A stretch of 64,000 nt of DNA from SXOA01 sp964444865. GTDB taxonomy: Bacteria; Planctomycetota; Planctomycetia; Pirellulales; Pirellulaceae. The position numbers and the translations under genes were made by a program. Under the pieces are notes generated by a model. It searched no databases and was not told the DNA's origin. It saw nothing but the letters and a program-made list of their open reading frames with translations. Positions 59,583 through 64,000 of this stretch are shown here, in pieces. Position 1 is the first letter of the stretch; each line of letters opens with the position of its first letter. The DNA is taken from assembly GCA_964444865.1 (NCBI GenBank), contig CAYUJE010000001.1, positions 1-64,000 of the forward strand, in the 5' to 3' direction.

Positions 59583-61412
59583 TTAACGTCCCTTTATCAG
59601 CATCGTTTCGCGGCACTCAAAATCGAGTGCCTCGCGATAAATCCAGCAGGCATATCTTCGAATGCCTAGCCGGCACAGGAGCAGAATGAGAAACGCGGGT
59701 GCCACCACGTAACTCAGCGGGACAAAAACGAGAAGTGCCGCAGAAACCCAGAGGATAACCAACGCCGTGAAGGCGACAAGACCCGCCGCACGACGCCAAT
59801 TCAGTGACAAAGGTACGCTGGTGCAAAAGAGCAACCAACCAAAGGTGTCCGCGAACAGGCCAAAGAGAATGGCAAACTCCACGGCCCACAGGAATGAGCA
59901 ACTAATCAGGTTTGGGGCGAAGAGCCAATCGAGCGAAGCGATGGCCAGAAGTTGCGGCAGCCAGAACGGCAGCCGGCCGAGGATGATTTTTTGCTGCATG
60001 GCAATGAGTTCTTCCAGTCCCAGCGGATAAACCGGGTGGAGGCCGATATACGTCGGCTGCTGCTGTTTGGCCTGATACCAGCGCAGATGCACCAGCATGT
60101 CGACATACAAAATCATCAACAGCCACAGCATGAAACCGATCGCGATTACGCTGGTTGGCTTGTCGGGGTGATTACCGCATAAGGCGGCGATTTCAAATCC
60201 CGCCCAGGCAATCGCCACCCCCGCCAAGGTAATACCCGTGGAAATGAGCCAGGCGAAGCTCCACCGCGGATGCCCACGATAGACATATTCCACCAAAGTC
60301 CGCTGCCGTTTCGTCATCCAGCGGGAGATAAGCCCTTCCATCCAGCCGCACCGATCCCAGGAATGCCAGAGCTGGCAGCGAATTTTCGCAAGGATACTTT
60401 CCGGCGTGAGAGCAAGCGGCGAAGCGACCTCAGTCGCATCCGTGACAGGACCAACGTTGTGAATTGGTTCCGGAGATTGGCAACCTGCCTCCAAAGGGGT
60501 GGGAATGCCAGATTCAAAAACGGGTGTCACCTTGCCGTCCGCCCCAATCAGGATTTCCCGTATGCGAAAACCTTTCCGCAGCCAGTTTGCTGCATAAATC
60601 CAGGTCGCCCCAGTCGCGGCGATGTATCCGATGACGAGTGGGTGGGGTTCAAAAAAGAGATGGCAAAGGATGCCGTTCACCCAGCCGGTGGGAACCATCA
60701 ACATCAGCTCGCTCATCCCCTGCAAGGGCGTCCAAGGAATGATCGAGGCCATCCCGGCAAACCAGATCAGCGGTATGGCGAATAGCCCGGCGAACACCCA
60801 ATAGGCGTTCTGCTGGCGCGAGGTGCGGATGGCTGAGCACCAGAGGATGACCAGTGCCATCAAGTGCCAGGCGTTGAGAGGAATCGAAAGAATCAGCGCG
60901 GCGAGTTGCCAGGGGGTCAGATGCGCGGCAATGGCAATGCTAACGGCGAGCATCGCCAAAACATACGCAAGATAGACAAGTCCGCTGAGCCAGTTCCAAT
61001 GGCTGCGGCGGTTGAGTTCTTCGTCGGATACCGGCCAGTAGGTTGCTGCCATCAAGTCCTTCTGCTGGCAGAAGCAAGCCCAGCCATTCATCAGGGCGGC
61101 CGAAGCGATGGCGGCGATGAGCATGGCCTGGCCGGCGAAAAGAGGGCCTATCTCGGGGGTCAGGCGGTTCAGTGGAGAATTTGTTAGATCCAAGAAGAGG
61201 TCGACGAGTGGCAGTTGCAAGGGAACTGTAAAGCTCAAAGGCATCATGAACAGTGCCGCGAAAATGATCGCCGGTGTCCCTAAACAGACTCCCAAACGCC
61301 ATACCCAGTCCCAGCGATGGCGGCGGCGATACTCTTCGAGGATTGCAGGCGAACGGTGGATTTCCGCTCGCAAGAGTCGTCGCGTTTCGGATTCAAGATG
61401 GGAGCGGTTCAT
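59583..61412 (-). CDS. ABC transporter permease-like membrane protein
   Basis: 609 aa with about twelve hydrophobic segments from residue 34 on, and a soluble loop at about 290-370. The N-terminal 33 residues are charged. Its start overlaps the ABC ATPase gene by 4 bp, so it is very likely the membrane partner (ABC-2 style), although no permease signature was pinned down. Substrate unknown. Convergent with the preceding small gene, 2 bp apart. Confidence 0.8.
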   Translation of the reverse strand: MNRSHLESETRRLLRAEIHRSPAILEEYRRRHRWDWVWRLGVCLGTPAIIFAALFMMPLSFTVPLQLPLVDLFLDLTNSPLNRLTPEIGPLFAGQAMLIAAIASAALMNGWACFCQQKDLMAATYWPVSDEELNRRSHWNWLSGLVYLAYVLAMLAVSIAIAAHLTPWQLAALILSIPLNAWHLMALVILWCSAIRTSRQQNAYWVFAGLFAIPLIWFAGMASIIPWTPLQGMSELMLMVPTGWVNGILCHLFFEPHPLVIGYIAATGATWIYAANWLRKGFRIREILIGADGKVTPVFESGIPTPLEAGCQSPEPIHNVGPVTDATEVASPLALTPESILAKIRCQLWHSWDRCGWMEGLISRWMTKRQRTLVEYVYRGHPRWSFAWLISTGITLAGVAIAWAGFEIAALCGNHPDKPTSVIAIGFMLWLLMILYVDMLVHLRWYQAKQQQPTYIGLHPVYPLGLEELIAMQQKIILGRLPFWLPQLLAIASLDWLFAPNLISCSFLWAVEFAILFGLFADTFGWLLFCTSVPLSLNWRRAAGLVAFTALVILWVSAALLVFVPLSYVVAPAFLILLLCRLGIRRYACWIYREALDFECRETMLIKGR

Positions 61413-62176
61413 GACCGGGCCGCCTGATTCTCTGCTCCTTCGGCCGTCGTGGATTCGTCTTCATCGAGCCAGCGCGAGAGCAGTGCGGGGACATCCGTTT
61501 TCTGGTCCTTCAAGTCGTGCAGCGATTCCCACGCCACCAACCGCCCTTTGTTCACGACGCAGACGCGAGTGGCAAGCGACTCAACCACTTCTACAAGCTG
61601 GGTGCTGTAAAGTATGGTTCGGCCTCGCTGGACGGCTTCCTGACAATGACGGCGGAAGGCGTTGAGTCCGCGGGAATCCATGCCGGTGGCGAAAGGCTCA
61701 TCGAGAATCCACAACTCCGGATCGACGGCAAGCAGCGCCACGAGCGCCGCCTTGTACATCTGGCCGCGCGAGAGCGTGCGCATGCTGGATTCCGCCACCG
61801 CCAGCAAATCAAATTCACGAAGCAGTGCGACAATTGTCTGCGGCAGTGTCTTGTCATCTTCTTTCTCGTACAGCCGCAGGAGCATCGAGATGTGGGCGAG
61901 CGGAGTCCAGTCCGGATAGACCGGCGCGAACTCCGGCAGAAAGGCCAGCCTGCGGCGAAGGTCCATTGCATCGCGGCCGAAGGGCTTGCCATCCATCTCA
62001 ATCACGCCTGCGGTTGGCACGAGAATGCCGCCGAGCAGCCGCAGGAGCGTGGATTTGCCGGCACCATTCGCGCCGAGTACCGCCACGATTTCTCCGGGAG
62101 CAATTTCGAGGGACATTGCCTCCAGAGCTGCTACGGATCCGAAATGTTTGCGAACACCCTTGAGAGAAATTTGCAT
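61409..62176 (-). CDS. ABC transporter ATP-binding protein
   Basis: 255 aa from the ATG at 62176; a TTG at 62233 would add 19 residues. Walker A GANGAGKST near residue 37, a shortened signature LSRGQ near 133, Walker B ELWILDEPFAT near 153 and the H-loop replaced (YSTQLVEVVE with Gln). Closest to ABC-2 type exporter ATPases. Overlaps the permease gene by 4 bp. The missing H-loop His is a real deviation worth noting. Confidence 0.93.
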   Translation of the reverse strand: MQISLKGVRKHFGSVAALEAMSLEIAPGEIVAVLGANGAGKSTLLRLLGGILVPTAGVIEMDGKPFGRDAMDLRRRLAFLPEFAPVYPDWTPLAHISMLLRLYEKEDDKTLPQTIVALLREFDLLAVAESSMRTLSRGQMYKAALVALLAVDPELWILDEPFATGMDSRGLNAFRRHCQEAVQRGRTILYSTQLVEVVESLATRVCVVNKGRLVAWESLHDLKDQKTDVPALLSRWLDEDESTTAEGAENQAARS

Positions 62177-62304
62177 GTCTTGAGACTGCCTGGCCGTATG
62201 ACGAATGCCCGCAAGGAGTTCGCTGACGGGCAACCGTTCTTGAACGGATTGCGTAAAGGCGGCAGCCGTAACAGCTTACGGCGTACTTTATCTCACTGAC
62301 AGGC

Positions 62305-64000
62305 CTACTCCACCGTCACGCTCTTTGCCAGATTCCGCGGCTTGTCCACGTCGCAGCCGCGGAGCAGGGCGATGTGGTAGGAGAGGAGTTGCAGCGGAAC
62401 GATGTTGACGAGGGGAGAGAGGAATTCCTCGACCTGAGGCACATAAATGACGTCGTCCGCCAGGCGGGCGGTTTCTTTGTCCCCTTCGGCGGTGATGGCG
62501 ATGACGGGTCCACCGCGGGCTTTGATTTCTTCCAGGTTGGACATCACTTTGTCGAATACCGGTCCTTGGGGCATGATGAAGACGCTCGGCGTCTCTTGAT
62601 CCACGAGTGCAATCGGGCCGTGCTTCATTTCCGCGGCAGGGTAGCCTTCGGCGTGGATGTAGCTAATTTCTTTGAGCTTCAGCGCCCCTTCCAATGCGGT
62701 CGGAAAGTTGTACTGCCTGCCGAGGTAAAGGAAGGTCGAGGCGTGAGCGTACTTGGCGGCGATGCGGCGGATGTCACCACTTCTTTCGAGCGTCTGCTTG
62801 ATGAGGTCCGGCGCGCCGCGAAGCTGTGTGATGACACGCCGCCCCGCTTCGTAGCTCATGTGCCGCATTCGGCCGAAATAGAGGGCCAGCATGGCGAGCG
62901 TGGTGACCTGTGACGTGTACGCCTTGGTGGAAGCGACGCCGATTTCCGGACCGGCATGCAAATAGATGCCACCGTTGGCCTCTTGGGCGATGGTACTGCC
63001 GACGACGTTGCAGATCGACAATGCCGGATGCCCCTTCCGCTTCATTTCGCGGAGCGCGGCCAGCGTGTCGGCCGTCTCTCCGCTTTGCGTGATGGCAAAC
63101 AGAAGCGTTCCCTGGTCCAGCGGCGGATTGCGATACCGCAATTCACTGGCGTACTCCACTTCCACGGGAATGCGAGCCAGTTCCTCAATCAAATACTCGC
63201 CGACAAGTGCCGCATGCCAACTGGTGCCGCAGGCCGTGAGGATGATGCGATTGACTCGGCGGAGATCCTGCGGTGAAAGATTCAAGCCGCCAAACACCGC
63301 CGATGCATCCTCGTCACTCAGCCGCCCGCGCATGGCCGCCGTGATCGACTCCGGCTGCTCGTGGATTTCCTTGAGCATGTAATGGGGAAAGCCACCGAGT
63401 TGCACGTCGGTGGACTCAATGGCCAGATCCTGAACCGAGTGCTCAATGCGCCCCTGATCGCGATGCTCAATCTGCAGGGTGTCGGCAGTGATAATCGCGA
63501 TTTGATGGTCGGCGAGGTACACGATTTTGTCGGTACGGCCGGCGAGAGGAGAGGCGTCACTGGCGATGTAGTGCTCCCCTTTGCCGACTCCCACGACCAG
63601 CGGACTGCCGAGCCGAGCCGCCACGATGACGCCAGGATAATCGCGAAAGAGCATCACCAGTCCATACGTCCCCCGGAGTTGGCTCAGCGTCTTCGTCACT
63701 GCGGCCAGCAGAATGGCATGCGGTTCATCGGTGGGAAAATCGTCATGACGGGCTTCCAATTCCTCCAGCGAACTGGCGACCAGGTGAGCGACCGCTTCGG
63801 TGTCGGTGGAACTGTGGAATTGGTAGCCTTCCGCCTGCAGCTTCTGCTTGAGGCTTTGATAGTTTTCAATGACGCCGTTGTGCGCGAGTGCGACAACTCC
63901 GTTTCCACCAAGATGCGGATGGGCATTCGCCTCGGAAGGAATGCCGTGCGTGGCCCAGCGCGTGTGGCCGATGCCGAGACTGCCGGGAGTTGGAGTCGCG
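62305..64000 (-). CDS. glmS: Glutamine-fructose-6-phosphate aminotransferase (5' end outside window)
   Basis: At least 565 codons; the N-terminus, with catalytic Cys1, lies beyond position 64000. The glutaminase domain shows GIGHTRWATHG and AHNGVIENYQ. Two SIS domains follow: ILTACGTSWHAALVGEYLIE with the fructose-6-phosphate site TQSGETADTLAAL, and YLGRQYNFPTALEGALKLKE. It ends with the conserved DKPRNLAKSVTVE. It makes glucosamine-6-phosphate for cell-wall and surface polysaccharide. No glmS ribozyme can be judged because the 5' end is missing. Confidence 0.97.
   Translation of the reverse strand, partial: ATPTPGSLGIGHTRWATHGIPSEANAHPHLGGNGVVALAHNGVIENYQSLKQKLQAEGYQFHSSTDTEAVAHLVASSLEELEARHDDFPTDEPHAILLAAVTKTLSQLRGTYGLVMLFRDYPGVIVAARLGSPLVVGVGKGEHYIASDASPLAGRTDKIVYLADHQIAIITADTLQIEHRDQGRIEHSVQDLAIESTDVQLGGFPHYMLKEIHEQPESITAAMRGRLSDEDASAVFGGLNLSPQDLRRVNRIILTACGTSWHAALVGEYLIEELARIPVEVEYASELRYRNPPLDQGTLLFAITQSGETADTLAALREMKRKGHPALSICNVVGSTIAQEANGGIYLHAGPEIGVASTKAYTSQVTTLAMLALYFGRMRHMSYEAGRRVITQLRGAPDLIKQTLERSGDIRRIAAKYAHASTFLYLGRQYNFPTALEGALKLKEISYIHAEGYPAAEMKHGPIALVDQETPSVFIMPQGPVFDKVMSNLEEIKARGGPVIAITAEGDKETARLADDVIYVPQVEEFLSPLVNIVPLQLLSYHIALLRGCDVDKPRNLAKSVTVE

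Overview
The window is bacterial chromosome from a planctomycete. This rests on family content: a Planctomycete-type cytochrome/DUF1549/DUF1553 protein with a DUF1501 partner, a DUF1559 prepilin-like protein, Tat-exported Gfo/Idh/MocA and DUF1080 proteins, duplicated groEL, a sigma factor with a long HTH-bearing N-terminus, and many short palindromic repeats between genes. No rRNA, prophage, transposase or CRISPR array is visible. Order-level placement (Pirellulales seems likely) is inference only.

Layout. 1-390: three minus-strand tRNAs (Thr, Tyr, and one with a Glu anticodon on a Gly-like body). 690-7605: sigma-70 factor, a secreted protein, an SPFH protein paired with an NAD-kinase-like protein, and a CvpA-like membrane protein. 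7868-15241: exported catabolic-type genes, interrupted at 11015-11892 by a GxxExxY gene flanked by a 29-bp perfect inverted repeat. 15869-21562: lipoprotein, a broken PIN toxin with its small partner gene lying between two copies of the polX 3' end, polX, an HtrA protease and a nucleoside hydrolase. 21727-30717: bifunctional nuclease, ribosomal protein S1, RseP, Dxr and FtsH. 30772-38061: TfoX-like protein, groEL-groES-groEL, dnaJ, grpE, FmdB and YacG proteins, forming a protein-quality-control block. 38209-48158: membrane protein, receiver-like protein, Ser/Thr kinase, DUF1080, DegT aminotransferase, ilvD, DinB, a His-rich protein and DUF1559. 48181-52561: a tightly overlapping three-gene MotA/TolQ-type channel cluster with two ExbD-like partners, one carrying a ~245-residue Gly/Ser linker. 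52921-55061: LutA/LutB pair. 55062-56229: gene-free, repeat-rich spacer. 56230-57944: three integron gene cassettes with recognisable attC sites and no integrase. 58147-64000: DUF2459 protein, small secreted protein, ABC exporter pair, and the start-truncated glmS.

The strongest unusual signals are the integrase-less cassette array (each cassette start matches the R'' arm of its own attC), the GxxExxY cassette with inverted-repeat ends, the asymmetric TolQ/ExbD-like cluster, and the Gly-bodied tRNA with a Glu anticodon. At least three families of short palindromes recur between genes. One family sits directly on stop codons and appears to supply them.

All calls were made by reading the sequence and translations. 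No database search was possible, so family names are recognition-based and starts were chosen from Shine-Dalgarno spacing and family start positions.
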